Shown: positions 1 to 8,661 of the stretch, one piece after another
How positions within the stretch are numbered: position 1 is the stretch's first letter
Layout of the letters: every line of letters begins with the position of its first letter
DNA from: Paenibacillus farraposensis
GTDB lineage: Bacteria > Bacillota > Bacilli > Paenibacillales > Paenibacillaceae
Assembly (NCBI RefSeq): GCF_020736845.1
Contig: NZ_JAFFQR010000029.1
Location: 62,001 to 126,000 of the forward strand
Length of the DNA stretch: 64,000 nucleotides
Reading direction: 5' to 3'
Program-made: the position numbers and the translations under genes
Notes under the pieces: generated by a model
What the model saw: only the letters and a program-made list of their open reading frames with translations
What the model was told of the DNA's origin: nothing
The model's database searches: none

Positions 1-695
1 ATATTTTGCGTAAAGTCGGCTCCTTGGTAGAATATCCTTCGTATTACGGTCATTTGAATGCAGTCGAAAATCTGGAGGCAATTCGCCGCATTTTGAATGT
101 GCCCAAAGCGAACATTGCGGAAGTATTGGAGGTCGTCCGGCTGACCAAGCATGCCAAACGTCCGGTCAAAGGCTACTCGCTGGGAATGAAGCAGAGACTG
201 GGCATTGCAGCTGCGCTGCTGGGGAATCCTGAAGTGCTTATTCTGGATGAGCCTACCAATGGTCTGGACCCGGAGGGCATTCAGGAAATGCGTGAACTGA
301 TTCGCTCGATGCCCAAGGAACGGGGGATCACCGTCCTGGTATCCAGCCACTTGCTGAGCGAAATTGAGCAGATGGCCAGTACCGTCGGTATTATCCGTGA
401 AGGAGAACTGGTCTTCCAAAATACAATTCACAATCTCCGTCAGGAATCCTCAGGAGGAATTCGTATCGTAGTATCGGAGCCGGAGGGCGCTCAGCTGATT
501 GCACGTGAGCAGGGGTACCATTCGGTAAAGAACGGGGCTGCGCTTGATTTTGAAAACATGAACGATGCGGCTGTTGCGCTACTGATCAGAAGATTGGTCG
601 AAAACACGCATGCTGTGTATCGTGTGGAGGAACGCCGCAAATCGCTGGAGGATATGTTTATGCAAGTGGTAGGCAAGGGAGGGGGCTCCCTATGA
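1..695 (+). CDS. ABC exporter ATP-binding protein (5' end outside window)
   Basis: ATPase subunit of a BcrA/lantibiotic-immunity type exporter that couples ATP hydrolysis to the two membrane proteins encoded directly downstream. The reading frame is open to the window edge, so the Walker A region and true start lie upstream; a TTG at position 6 is not a credible start. Visible are the Q-loop region (VEYPSYYGHL), the signature helix (YSLGMKQRLG), Walker B with catalytic Glu (LILDEPTNGLDPEG) and the H-loop (SSHLLSE). The stop overlaps the first permease by 4 nt, indicating translational coupling. The drug or peptide exported cannot be read from sequence; bacitracin- or lantibiotic-like substrates are typical of the family. 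Confidence 0.93.
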   Translation, partial: ILRKVGSLVEYPSYYGHLNAVENLEAIRRILNVPKANIAEVLEVVRLTKHAKRPVKGYSLGMKQRLGIAAALLGNPEVLILDEPTNGLDPEGIQEMRELIRSMPKERGITVLVSSHLLSEIEQMASTVGIIREGELVFQNTIHNLRQESSGGIRIVVSEPEGAQLIAREQGYHSVKNGAALDFENMNDAAVALLIRRLVENTHAVYRVEERRKSLEDMFMQVVGKGGGSL

Positions 696-1408
696 TGCTG
701 CGAGCGCTGACTGCGGATCTGCTCAAAGCGCGGAGAAAAGGAATCTGGTTCCTGGTATTCCTGGGTCCCCTGGGGTTGGTGGCGATGCAGGCGCTAAACT
801 TCGGACTCCGCTATGACTATCTGATTCCGCGCAACAAAGGCCGTTTGTGGGAAGCCTTGATGGGCAACATCGCTATGTTTGTTCCCCTTGCGGTGGTGCT
901 GGGGGCCACCATGGTTGCTTCCATGCTGGCGAATGTGGAGCATTCATCCAACTCCTGGAAGCAGCTGCTGGCTTTGCCTATATCGAAATTCAGTGTGTAT
1001 ATGGCAAAGCTGATGTTGGCTATCGGTATGCTGTGCGTATCCTGTCTGCTCCTGACGATTGGAGCGTGGGGGCTGGGAATGCTCCTTGGCTTTGGGGGAG
1101 AGCCAGTACCGGTAGGCGAATTGCTGCGGATCGGGTTTTGGCCCCTGAGCGGCGCGTTGCCCATACTCGTACTGCTGTTGTGGCTAACAGTCACGTTCCA
1201 AAATCAGGCGCTGCCTGTAACACTGGGCATTACGCTGGGCATCGGCAGCATGTTTGCCTCACAGCTGTCTGAATGGTTTCCGCTAGCTTGGCCGCAATTC
1301 GCATGGATTGCGCCGCATGCGTGGGTATTTGCGTCCGTCGGATGTGGGACGGGAATTCTTCTCAGCCTGCTGACAGCGGCCCATTTTAGCCGAAAGGATG
1401 TGGCGTAA
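692..1408 (+). CDS. ABC-2 type transporter permease (first of two)
   Basis: Integral membrane subunit of the exporter, 238 residues with about six hydrophobic segments. The N-terminus has the basic stretch LLKARRKG before the first membrane helix and the pattern EHSSNSWKQLLALP after the second, both typical of BcrB/LanE-like permeases. It starts with ATGATG overlapping the ATPase stop and ends 1 nt inside the next gene, so all three are one operon. Function follows from the ATPase partner; substrate unknown. Confidence 0.88.
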   Translation: MMLRALTADLLKARRKGIWFLVFLGPLGLVAMQALNFGLRYDYLIPRNKGRLWEALMGNIAMFVPLAVVLGATMVASMLANVEHSSNSWKQLLALPISKFSVYMAKLMLAIGMLCVSCLLLTIGAWGLGMLLGFGGEPVPVGELLRIGFWPLSGALPILVLLLWLTVTFQNQALPVTLGITLGIGSMFASQLSEWFPLAWPQFAWIAPHAWVFASVGCGTGILLSLLTAAHFSRKDVA

Positions 1409-2136
1409 TGTTCGGAGGATATATACGGCTGCTTGCTGTCGAACGGATAAAAATGGCTAAATCGCCCGTCTGGCTGCTTGTGCTCATCAGCCCGGCGGTT
1501 GCCGTTCTGATTGGTCTGCTGGCAAACCCCGCAGGAAATTGGGTGGCGCTGTTGTCCGCCATGCTTATAATACATGCGCTGCTATTCATGCCGATGCTGA
1601 CCGCCGTGTTTGCATCCCTGGTCTGCCGATTCGAGCATGGAGGCGGCGGCTGGAAGCAGCTGTTGTCACTGCCATTATCCCGCACCAGTCTGTACGCAGC
1701 CAAGCTGACGATCATCATGGCCTTGGTCGGATTGACCCAGCTCTTGTTCGGGGCGTCGCTGCTGGGTATTGGAGCGATGCGGGACATGAGCGGACCGATT
1801 CCTTGGACCGTGATTGTCCAAAGTCTGCTCGCAGGCTGGGCGGCCTGTCTGCCGATGGCTGCGCTGCAGCTCATGGTGTCCTTCCTGTGGTCCAGCTTTG
1901 CCGCGCCGCTTGCTTTGAATTTTGTCTTCACTGTACCGAATATGCTGATCGCCAACTCCCAGACATACGCTCCATACTATCCGTGGGTACAGCCTTTACT
2001 TGCGATGATGCCGAGCGGAAGAGACAGCTTTGGAGCGTTCGTGGTGCCAACGGGGACACTAATGACCGTTGTACTGGGGAGCTTTGTTGTGTTTGCATTG
2101 GCGGGTCTGGCGGCATTTCGTTATAAAGAGATATAG
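1408..2136 (+). CDS. ABC-2 type transporter permease (second of two)
   Basis: Second membrane subunit, 242 residues, about six hydrophobic segments, recognisably paralogous to the preceding permease (EHGGGGWKQLLSLP corresponds to EHSSNSWKQLLALP). The start overlaps the upstream stop in a TAATG arrangement. A terminator hairpin follows directly, making this the last gene of the exporter operon. Two related permeases with one ATPase match the LanFEG / Bcr-type immunity transporter layout. Confidence 0.88.
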   Translation: MFGGYIRLLAVERIKMAKSPVWLLVLISPAVAVLIGLLANPAGNWVALLSAMLIIHALLFMPMLTAVFASLVCRFEHGGGGWKQLLSLPLSRTSLYAAKLTIIMALVGLTQLLFGASLLGIGAMRDMSGPIPWTVIVQSLLAGWAACLPMAALQLMVSFLWSSFAAPLALNFVFTVPNMLIANSQTYAPYYPWVQPLLAMMPSGRDSFGAFVVPTGTLMTVVLGSFVVFALAGLAAFRYKEI

Positions 2137-2180
2137 AAAAAGCTTCTTGCGCCGATTTAATCGGTACAAGGAGCTTTTTT
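2137..2180 (+). terminator. Terminator of the ABC exporter operon
   Basis: AAAAGCTTCTTG and CAAGGAGCTTTTTT form an imperfect stem around a short inner dyad (CCGATTTAATCGG), ending in a T-run immediately after the permease stop codon. Confidence 0.8.
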
Positions 2181-2229
2181 GGATGTGCTGCTCGCTGTTG
2201 CTCCAACATCTAAAGGCAACTTCTGTTGA

Positions 2230-3186
2230 TTACACGAGGCCAGGCATGGCACGAATATTATTGCTGATGAGGCGGCAGGAGGCATCGAATTTGATCTGCT
2301 CCTCTGGATTTAGCTCCAGTTCGATGATCTCCTGAATTCCTCCGCGGCCGATGATCGCTGGCACGCCTGTGCAGACATCGGTATGTCCATACTCGCCATC
2401 CAATACGGCAGAAACCGCAATAATTTTACCGTCATCATTCAAAATGGAACGGGTAATGTAGGCCAGTGCATTGGCAATCCCAAAATAAGTGGCGCCTTTG
2501 CGGGTGAAGATTTCCCAGCCTGCATCCTTCGTTTTGCGGGCAATGTCCTCCAGATCTACGTGGCTGAATCGCTCTTTATGCTGACGCAAAATGTGCAAGA
2601 GCGGTTTTCCGCCAATCGTGACGTGTGACCAGGCAACGAATTGCGAATCGCCATGTTCGCCAAGGGCATATCCATGCACGCTGCGGGGATCGATGGAAAA
2701 TACTTCGGAAAGCAGCGTCTTGAGGCGGGATGAGTCAATAGAGGTGCCTGTGCCGATCACCTTGTTGCGCGGCAGACCGAAAATACTCTGCACCAGATAG
2801 GTCACGATATCGACAGGATTAGCTGCAATGACGAAAATACCATCGAAACCATTCTCCATAATGGCTGTTACAATCTCCCGAGTGATAATCACTGCGTTAT
2901 CCAACACCGACAGGCGGTCGTGTCCCTGCTTCGGATTGGCCCCTGCTGTTATAATTACAACATCCATATCTGTGCAATCTGCATACGTTCCCGCATGTAC
3001 CTTAGTACGTGTGGACGTAAAATCCATACAATGAGATAGATCGAGCGCATGTGCCAAGGCCCGGTCATATGTGCGGTCGATCATCACGATTTCGTCACAA
3101 ATAGACTGATTGACCATAGAGTAGGCACAGCTCGAACCGACCATTCCCGCACCAACAATCGCTACTTTCCTCGCCTTCCCCTTCAT
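2230..3186 (-). CDS. ldh: L-lactate dehydrogenase
   Basis: NAD-dependent reduction of pyruvate to L-lactate for redox balance during fermentation; cytosolic tetramer in the family. 318 residues, normal length. N-terminal dinucleotide-binding [10 protein letters not shown] (residues about 11-20), catalytic-loop Arg in KQGHDRL, DSSRL with the substrate-binding Arg, and the active-site His in GEHGDS. The substrate loop contains Gln rather than the Gly/Met pattern of malate dehydrogenases, supporting lactate specificity. Start chosen at ATG behind GAGGAGGAAG. It stands alone, convergent with the ABC operon. I looked for a Rex operator upstream and saw no convincing one. Confidence 0.95.
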   Translation of the reverse strand: MKGKARKVAIVGAGMVGSSCAYSMVNQSICDEIVMIDRTYDRALAHALDLSHCMDFTSTRTKVHAGTYADCTDMDVVIITAGANPKQGHDRLSVLDNAVIITREIVTAIMENGFDGIFVIAANPVDIVTYLVQSIFGLPRNKVIGTGTSIDSSRLKTLLSEVFSIDPRSVHGYALGEHGDSQFVAWSHVTIGGKPLLHILRQHKERFSHVDLEDIARKTKDAGWEIFTRKGATYFGIANALAYITRSILNDDGKIIAVSAVLDGEYGHTDVCTGVPAIIGRGGIQEIIELELNPEEQIKFDASCRLISNNIRAMPGLV

Positions 3187-3719
3187 TGATGCTTCCTCCT
3201 CGTTCCAGTGAACGTTAATATGCTATAGATAATGTTTGAAATCCATCTTACGTTACATAACATAACATGTTGCTCGTTTTTTGAAAATATCCATTGTGTT
3301 GCCTTTATGCCGAATAATTTAAAAACAAGTGTAAATAAAGCTGTTTTTTAGGATAAGACAAGGGATGAATGTAAAATAATCGTTGTTTTAAATGGAAAAA
3401 GAATAGTGTGGTTCCATCTTATCGTTAGAAAACATCTATGTGAGCTAAGGAAAATATAAAATAAATGTCAAAAAACATTACATTAGAATGCCGGAAGTAT
3501 TACATTTATGTGAAGCTTTGGAAAGGGTCTAATATTTACGAAACAGCAGCATCTTTAGGCATGTCGTTTCTTGCATTTTTTTTGAATTTTGGGTGATGAC
3601 AAAGGTTCCTAGCAGTCTGCAATATTAGAACTTTTTTGCCAAAGGGTTTCCAGTTGATTTCGCGAAATGTACATATACAAGCTTATTTCTTTCCATACCA
3701 TCCGGGGAGGTAATGAATA
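3187..3719. other. AT-rich divergent intergenic region
   Basis: About 530 bp between the divergently transcribed ldh and the MerR-like gene. It is strongly AT-rich and must contain both promoters. I see no open frame with a ribosome binding site, no tRNA and no recognisable riboswitch. Several imperfect TGTAAAAT/ACATTA-like repeats occur between 3360 and 3500 but form no clear array. Confidence 0.5.
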
Positions 3720-4529
3720 ATGGAAGAAAGCAGATCGACGATGGAAGCAGCCAAAATGTTGGGGATCGGGGCAAGTACCCTTCGTAAATATGCGGCAGCA
3801 CTGGAGGAGCAGGGATATGTGTTTCAGCGTTCTGCGAACCAGTCGAGAATGTTCAGTCTGGAAGATGTAGAGTGCTTCACGATCATGCGAAGAGCGCTGC
3901 GTGAAGAGCATATGACGATGGATCAGGCAGTACAGGCGGTGCTTGAGCGAGTAACCGCACCATGCGGAGGCGAGGAGGAAATCTGCTTGCCGCCCGTCTC
4001 GGATGCGGAGTCGCTGGCTGCGACCTGGCAGGAAATATTGGCGGCATCTGGAGGTAGGGATGTGCCTGTGAACCTGGCGGAGGCCGCTGCTGCTGCGGAG
4101 TTCGCAGGCTTGCAGGAGAAGCAGGAACGTTCAGAGGAACCAGTGCGGCTGCAGCCACAGGGGCCGTATCAGTCGTTGGCGTCAACTATTGAGCACAGGC
4201 TGGAACAAGCACCTGTATCGGTACAAACACAGGAACCTATTAAGCCGCAAGACTTGATGCAGATGCAGGATATGATGCAAAGCGCTTTGCTGGAGATCCG
4301 AAGTCGCTTAGATGAGCTGGAAGCAGAGCATAGTCGTTTGGTGGCCCAAAATATGAGCCTGTCTAACCAACTGGAGGACCAAAAACGCTGGATGAAGGAA
4401 CGGGCCGACGAGGAACGGGATCGAAAGTTAATTACCAATTTGAGGACCTATCAGGGCAGGCAGCGTAAATCCCGAGGCTCACTGCTGTCCTGGCTTGGCT
4501 TAGCGCCGCGCAGACGTAGAGAGGCATAG
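3720..4529 (+). CDS. MerR-like HTH protein with central coiled coil (RacA/DUF3967-like)
   Basis: 269 residues. Residues 1-75 form a MerR-type winged helix (MEAAKMLGIGASTLRKYAAA followed by FSLEDVECFTIM). A low-complexity Ala/Glu linker follows. Residues about 175-245 form a charged coiled coil (IRSRLDELEAEHSRLVAQ). The C-terminus is basic and Trp-containing (LLSWLGLAPRRRREA). This order, DNA-binding head plus coiled coil plus basic tail, is seen in RacA-like and DUF3967 proteins of Firmicutes that bind DNA for chromosome or plasmid handling. A regulatory role is equally possible. It is monocistronic, preceded by GGGGAGG and followed by a terminator. Confidence 0.75.
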   Translation: MEESRSTMEAAKMLGIGASTLRKYAAALEEQGYVFQRSANQSRMFSLEDVECFTIMRRALREEHMTMDQAVQAVLERVTAPCGGEEEICLPPVSDAESLAATWQEILAASGGRDVPVNLAEAAAAAEFAGLQEKQERSEEPVRLQPQGPYQSLASTIEHRLEQAPVSVQTQEPIKPQDLMQMQDMMQSALLEIRSRLDELEAEHSRLVAQNMSLSNQLEDQKRWMKERADEERDRKLITNLRTYQGRQRKSRGSLLSWLGLAPRRRREA

Positions 4530-4550
4530 CTAACTTTTCATCATTCGGAC

Positions 4551-4588
4551 AAGACCATTAAACCTTCCCGGTTCTGGTGGTCTTTTTT
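4551..4588 (+). terminator. Terminator after MerR-like gene
   Basis: AAGACCA ... TGGTCTTTTTT stem with inner AACC/GGTT pairing and a six-T tail. Confidence 0.75.
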
Positions 4589-4682
4589 GTGATGCTATAA
4601 TAGCGGTAAAGTCAAACCAAAGAACCGGAGGGCAAGCCGCAGGAAGAGCTTTGCCGAGGCATGTACAGGAAAGGACAGGATT

Positions 4683-5504
4683 ATGTTTGCTTGGTTGCGA
4701 AATGTTTATCAATCATGGATAGATTACCCGAAACAGCCTGGCGATTTACTAAGCGAACGTTATCGTATTTTTTCGCTGCTGGGCATGGGGAGCTATGGTC
4801 TGACCTATCTCTGTAGGGACGAGCACAGCGGGCAGGAGGTTGCGGTCAAGCTGCCCAGACCGAGCAAGCGGGCCAAGGCTGCTCAGCTGCTGCGGCGTGA
4901 GGGGGATATTATGTGCCGGATGGACCATCCCTGTATTCCGAAGCTGCTAGAAAGAGTGGAGCATCCGAACGGAATGTTCCTGGTGATGGAATATATCTCG
5001 GGCAGGACGCTGGAGGAGCTAATCTTTGAAGAGGAGCGTACCTTTACAGAACGGGAATGCATTGTCTATATGCTGGAACTGATGGAGCGGGTTTTGCATG
5101 TACATGATCGTGGATATATGCATCGGGATATCCGCATACCCAATGTGATTCACCGTGAGGGGAAGCCGTACCTGATTGACTTTGGCCTTGCCCTGGCGGT
5201 AGGAGAACGGCAGGAGGATATATTTGCTGAAGCCATGCTGGACAAGCGAGCGCCTGAGCGGCAGGACGTCGCTGTCTATAGCGATTTGTATGATGTCGGC
5301 CACTTGATGCTGTTTATGCTGTATAGCAGCTATGAGCCTCAGCCGGATCAACCGCCGGGCAGCTGGCAGGAGGAGTTGGAGCTCAGTCCACCTGTGCGTC
5401 GTGTGCTGGAGCGGCTTTTTCAGCTTCGTCCACGGTATGAGCATGGCCGGCAATTTGTGCTGGAGCTGGAGGAAGCATTGTTGCAACTAAAGGATCAGCC
5501 GTAA
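4683..5504 (+). CDS. Serine/threonine protein kinase (YbdM-like)
   Basis: Soluble Hanks-type kinase, 273 residues, essentially only the kinase domain. Gly-rich loop LGMGSYGLTY, ATP-anchoring Lys in VAVKLP, alpha-C Glu in LLRREGD, catalytic loop HRDIRIPN and metal-binding DFG in LIDFGLAL are all present. The catalytic loop has Arg where HRDxKxxN kinases have Lys. There is no membrane segment or PASTA repeat, so it is unlike the cell-wall-sensing PrkC type and closer to short cytoplasmic kinases such as B. subtilis YbdM. It has its own start behind AGGAAAGGA and a strong terminator, with no phosphatase neighbour. Substrates unknown. Confidence 0.88.
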   Translation: MFAWLRNVYQSWIDYPKQPGDLLSERYRIFSLLGMGSYGLTYLCRDEHSGQEVAVKLPRPSKRAKAAQLLRREGDIMCRMDHPCIPKLLERVEHPNGMFLVMEYISGRTLEELIFEEERTFTERECIVYMLELMERVLHVHDRGYMHRDIRIPNVIHREGKPYLIDFGLALAVGERQEDIFAEAMLDKRAPERQDVAVYSDLYDVGHLMLFMLYSSYEPQPDQPPGSWQEELELSPPVRRVLERLFQLRPRYEHGRQFVLELEEALLQLKDQP

Positions 5505-5534
5505 AACTGCCCTGCAACAAGAAGGGCGCACAAC

Positions 5535-5576
5535 AATAAAGCGAAGGCCCTTTTCGTTCAGGGCCTTCGCTTTATT
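5535..5576. terminator. Bidirectional terminator, 16-bp perfect stem
   Basis: AATAAAGCGAAGGCCC and its exact complement GGGCCTTCGCTTTATT flank a 10-nt loop. Flanking T/A-rich arms let it serve both the kinase gene (+) and the small gene on the other strand. Confidence 0.88.
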
Positions 5577-5646
5577 GGATTGGAAGGAGCTTGCAGGCTT
5601 CCTTCCTGCGCTTCGATATATTCCGTCACGTTCGCTTGCTGCTCGG

Positions 5647-5826
5647 CTAGGAACTGGAGTAATGACGGCGTTTGTCCTTGTAATATTGGTGTCCATTATG
5701 ACTGTTTTTGTAGCCGTCCGATGAAGAATAACGTCTACGGTCGTTATAACGTTCTGAGCTGCTGTAGCGCCGATTGTGGGAATGAGAGGTGGAATGTAGC
5801 AGGCGGTGCAGTATGTTTTTGAGCAT
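5647..5826 (-). CDS. Small His/Ser/Tyr/Arg-rich protein, 59 aa
   Basis: Short gene with a canonical AAGGAGGA eight bases before ATG. The product begins with an amphipathic MLKNILHRLLH segment and continues as a low-complexity tail with three YSSS-type repeats (RYSSSERY, RYSSSDGY, HYSSS) rich in His, Arg and Tyr. No catalytic domain or membrane helix is visible. It ends before the shared bidirectional terminator, so it is a single-gene unit. Function unknown; small spore-coat or envelope-associated proteins often have such composition, but this is only an analogy. Confidence 0.7.
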   Translation of the reverse strand: MLKNILHRLLHSTSHSHNRRYSSSERYNDRRRYSSSDGYKNSHNGHQYYKDKRRHYSSS

Positions 5827-5933
5827 CGTCTAATCCTCCTTCTGATCCTGTCCAATTGAACGTTCATCTCATATTCTGATATAGACAGGTTGTTATGAAA
5901 CGGTAATACGCAACCATGATGGGATAGGTTCCA

Positions 5934-7487
5934 TTAATTAAAAGCTTGTAAGGACTTGGCCTGAAACGCTGCCATTTCCTTGAACTCTTCTTCAAATTTA
6001 CGTGAGATGCGGATATAAATCGGCAGTAAATTACGGTAAATATCCACATGTTCTGCCACAGGCTTGTGCTGGTGAGTGGTGCCAATCATACTGGATACAG
6101 CATCCAGTGAGTCAATCCGTCCCAGTGCATACAAGCCCAGAATAGCTGCGCCGAGACAGGAGCTTTCCAGGCTTTCAGGGATAATGACCTCCTGATCGAA
6201 AATATCCGCCATAAGCTGGCGCCACAGCTCAGAGCGTGCGAACCCGCCTGTGGCGTGAATGACCGACGGCCTGTCGATGACCTCTTCCATCGCGAGCATG
6301 ACTGTGCACAGGTTGAACAGCACCCCCTCCAGTGCGGCGCGAATCATATGCTCTTTTTTGTGGCGCAGAGACAGGCCGAAGAAGGAGCCGCGCGCATTCG
6401 GGTCCCACAGGGGGGCGCGTTCGCCGGATAAGAACGGGAGGAAGAGCAGGCCGTCCGAGCCAGGACGCACCTGTTCTGCGATTTGAGTCAGCACATGATA
6501 CGGATCGATTCCCAAGCGTTTGGCCGTTTCTACCTCGGAGGCTGCAAATTCATCCCGTATCCAGCGGAACACAATTCCGCCGTTGTTGACCGGACCGCCG
6601 ATCACCCACAGCTTTTCGGTCAACGCGTAACAGAAAAAGCGTCCCTTGGCATCGGTCAGCGGCTGATCGACCACAGTGCGGATGGCTCCACTGGTACCGA
6701 TGGTGACAGCGACAACCCCCCGCTTGATTGCATTCACGCCAAGGTTGGACAAGACGCCATCACTGGCTCCGATCACAAAAGGAGTCGTTTCCAGTAGCCC
6801 CATGGCATGCGCGTAGTTCTGATCCAGTCCTTTCAGCACATGAGTTGTCGGCACCAGCTCGGACAGCTGCTTCTTTGTCACACCTGCAATACGCAGCGCT
6901 TCCTCATCCCAATCCAGCTGCCGCAAATTCATGAGGCCTGTCGCGGAGGCAATCGAATGATCAACCACATATTGATGGAATAACCGGGCCAAGACATATT
7001 CTTTAATCGAGATGAATTTGTATGCCTGAGCCGCAATATCTGGTAAATCACGTGTAATCCACATCAGCTTCGTCAGCGGTGACATGGGATGAACGGGCGT
7101 CCCGGTGCGCAAATAAATGCCGTGTCCATTGTACTTATGCTTGAGCGCGTCAGCCCATTTGGCGCTGCGGTTATCTGCCCAGGTGATGGAGGCGGTCAAC
7201 GGCTTGCCGTTCTGGTCCACCGCCAGTACGCTGTGCATGGCCGAGCTGAAGGAGACGAAGAGCACATGTTCAGCTGGCACTCCGCTCTGTTTCATGACCT
7301 CTTGCACCGTCGTCACCACGGCTTTGAAAATGTCCTCCGGGTCCTGCTCCGCCGCATCCGGCTCGGGTGTATGCAGTGGATAGCCTACATGTTGCTGAGC
7401 GGCAATATGGCCGTTTTCTTCAAAAAGCACTGCTTTGGTACTGGTTGTACCGATATCGACGCCGATCATATATCGGGTATCTGCCAT
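5934..7487 (-). CDS. gntK: Gluconokinase, FGGY carbohydrate kinase family
   Basis: ATP-dependent phosphorylation of gluconate to 6-phosphogluconate, 517 residues. The N-terminal phosphate-binding motif GVDIGTTSTKAVL, the substrate region with SITWADNRS, and the C-terminal FGGY signature region (GVLFNLCTVM, ATGGFARSE) are present. Similarity to Bacillus GntK (length, GTPVHPMSPLTKL) supports gluconate, though other FGGY substrates are not excluded. The start at 7487 has GGGGAGA at proper distance; an in-frame ATG 18 nt upstream lacks one. No permease or GntR regulator is adjacent. Confidence 0.88.
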   Translation of the reverse strand: MADTRYMIGVDIGTTSTKAVLFEENGHIAAQQHVGYPLHTPEPDAAEQDPEDIFKAVVTTVQEVMKQSGVPAEHVLFVSFSSAMHSVLAVDQNGKPLTASITWADNRSAKWADALKHKYNGHGIYLRTGTPVHPMSPLTKLMWITRDLPDIAAQAYKFISIKEYVLARLFHQYVVDHSIASATGLMNLRQLDWDEEALRIAGVTKKQLSELVPTTHVLKGLDQNYAHAMGLLETTPFVIGASDGVLSNLGVNAIKRGVVAVTIGTSGAIRTVVDQPLTDAKGRFFCYALTEKLWVIGGPVNNGGIVFRWIRDEFAASEVETAKRLGIDPYHVLTQIAEQVRPGSDGLLFLPFLSGERAPLWDPNARGSFFGLSLRHKKEHMIRAALEGVLFNLCTVMLAMEEVIDRPSVIHATGGFARSELWRQLMADIFDQEVIIPESLESSCLGAAILGLYALGRIDSLDAVSSMIGTTHQHKPVAEHVDIYRNLLPIYIRISRKFEEEFKEMAAFQAKSLQAFN

Positions 7488-7673
7488 AGTTAATCTCCCC
7501 TTCACTTACCGTTATTGGCTATTATCGTTAAATTAACACACTCATCAGTATAATCAAACCGAAAGCAGCCGGAGAGAGAACCGTTTCCATTTCGCTGCAT
7601 TTAGGGTTACAATAGAGGCAGCAAAAAAAGCAGTGAAAAGTGGAACGAACAAGGAAAAGAAGGAGACCGTTTA

Positions 7674-8420
7674 ATGATTATCATTAAAACTAAAGAACAA
7701 ATTGAAAATATGAAAAAAGCGGGCGAGATTTTGGCCGCATGCCACCGGGAAATTGCCAAAATGATCAATCCTGGCATTACGACACTGGAAATTGACGCCT
7801 TTGCTGAATCATTCATGAAAAAGCATGGTGCAACGCCAGAGCAAAAGGGCTATAACGGATACCAATTTGCCACTTGCGGATCACCTAATGATGTGATTTG
7901 CCATGGGTTTCCCAATAAAACACCGCTTAAGGACGGGGACATCGTCACCATCGACATGGTTGTGAATCTGAACGGCTGGCTGGCGGATTCCGCTTGGTCG
8001 TATGCTGTAGGTACTGTGTCTGAGCAGGCACAAAAGCTGCTGGACGTTACCAAGGAATCTCTGTATAAAGGGATCGAGCAGGCTGTTGTCGGCAACCGGA
8101 TTGGCGATATTTCTCATGCGGTTCAAACCTATGCGGAAGCGGAGGGCTTCTCGGTCGTACGCGAATTTATCGGTCACGGCATCGGGCAAGAAATGCATGA
8201 GCAGCCGCAGGTTCCACATTATGGGCCGCCGCATCGCGGGCCGCGCCTGAAAGAAGGCATGGTCATTACGATTGAGCCGATGCTCAACACAGGCACGTAC
8301 CGCAGTAAAATTGATGCGGACGGCTGGACCGCACGTACGCTGGACGGTGGCTTGTCGGCGCAATACGAGCACACGCTGGCCATTACAGCGGACGGCCCGA
8401 TCATTTTGACCCAGCAATAA
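7674..8420 (+). CDS. map: Methionine aminopeptidase, type I
   Basis: Removes N-terminal Met from nascent proteins, cytosolic metalloenzyme. 248 residues, the usual length. The five metal ligands are visible: Asp in IDMVV, Asp in LADSAW, His in GHGIGQEMHE, Glu in IEPML and Glu in QYEHT. Start behind AAGGAG. It is not next to secY/infA, so it is probably a second, stand-alone map copy, as Bacillus and Paenibacillus often carry more than one. A hairpin follows. Confidence 0.95.
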   Translation: MIIIKTKEQIENMKKAGEILAACHREIAKMINPGITTLEIDAFAESFMKKHGATPEQKGYNGYQFATCGSPNDVICHGFPNKTPLKDGDIVTIDMVVNLNGWLADSAWSYAVGTVSEQAQKLLDVTKESLYKGIEQAVVGNRIGDISHAVQTYAEAEGFSVVREFIGHGIGQEMHEQPQVPHYGPPHRGPRLKEGMVITIEPMLNTGTYRSKIDADGWTARTLDGGLSAQYEHTLAITADGPIILTQQ

Positions 8421-8462
8421 AAAGCAGATATGTAGAAGAAGGCTGTCCGAAGGACAGACTGA

Positions 8463-8489
8463 AGGCCACTTGCTTGATGCAAGTGGCCT
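8463..8489. terminator. Hairpin between map and a convergent peptide ORF
   Basis: AGGCCACTTGC / GCAAGTGGCCT, 11-bp perfect stem with a 5-nt loop. The T-tail on the + strand is weak (CTGCTTGTT), so terminator function is likely but not certain. Confidence 0.65.
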
Positions 8490-8496
8490 CTGCTTG

Positions 8497-8568
8497 TTAC
8501 CCGTTAACACCGTGATTGAAAGGAGCAAATATCATCAGCATAAATGTAACTACTAATGTTTTTCTCAT
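8497..8568 (-). CDS. Candidate 23-aa secreted peptide (Phr/AimP-like)
   Basis: A tiny ORF with GGGAG upstream of ATG encodes a basic start (MRKT), a hydrophobic stretch (LVVTFMLMIFAPF) and a short tail (NHGVNG), the shape of a signal-peptide-borne pheromone precursor. It lies just upstream of, and divergent from, the decayed TPR regulator. A hairpin lies directly after its stop. Such a short ORF could arise by chance; only context and the ribosome binding site support it. Confidence 0.35.
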   Translation of the reverse strand: MRKTLVVTFMLMIFAPFNHGVNG

Positions 8569-8661
8569 GTGAATGCACTCCCTGTAAGATATTTTGATAC
8601 TTTGTTAGCTGTTCCGTTGTTGCAAACAGACGAACGGTTTCAAACATGGAAATAGTTGTAA

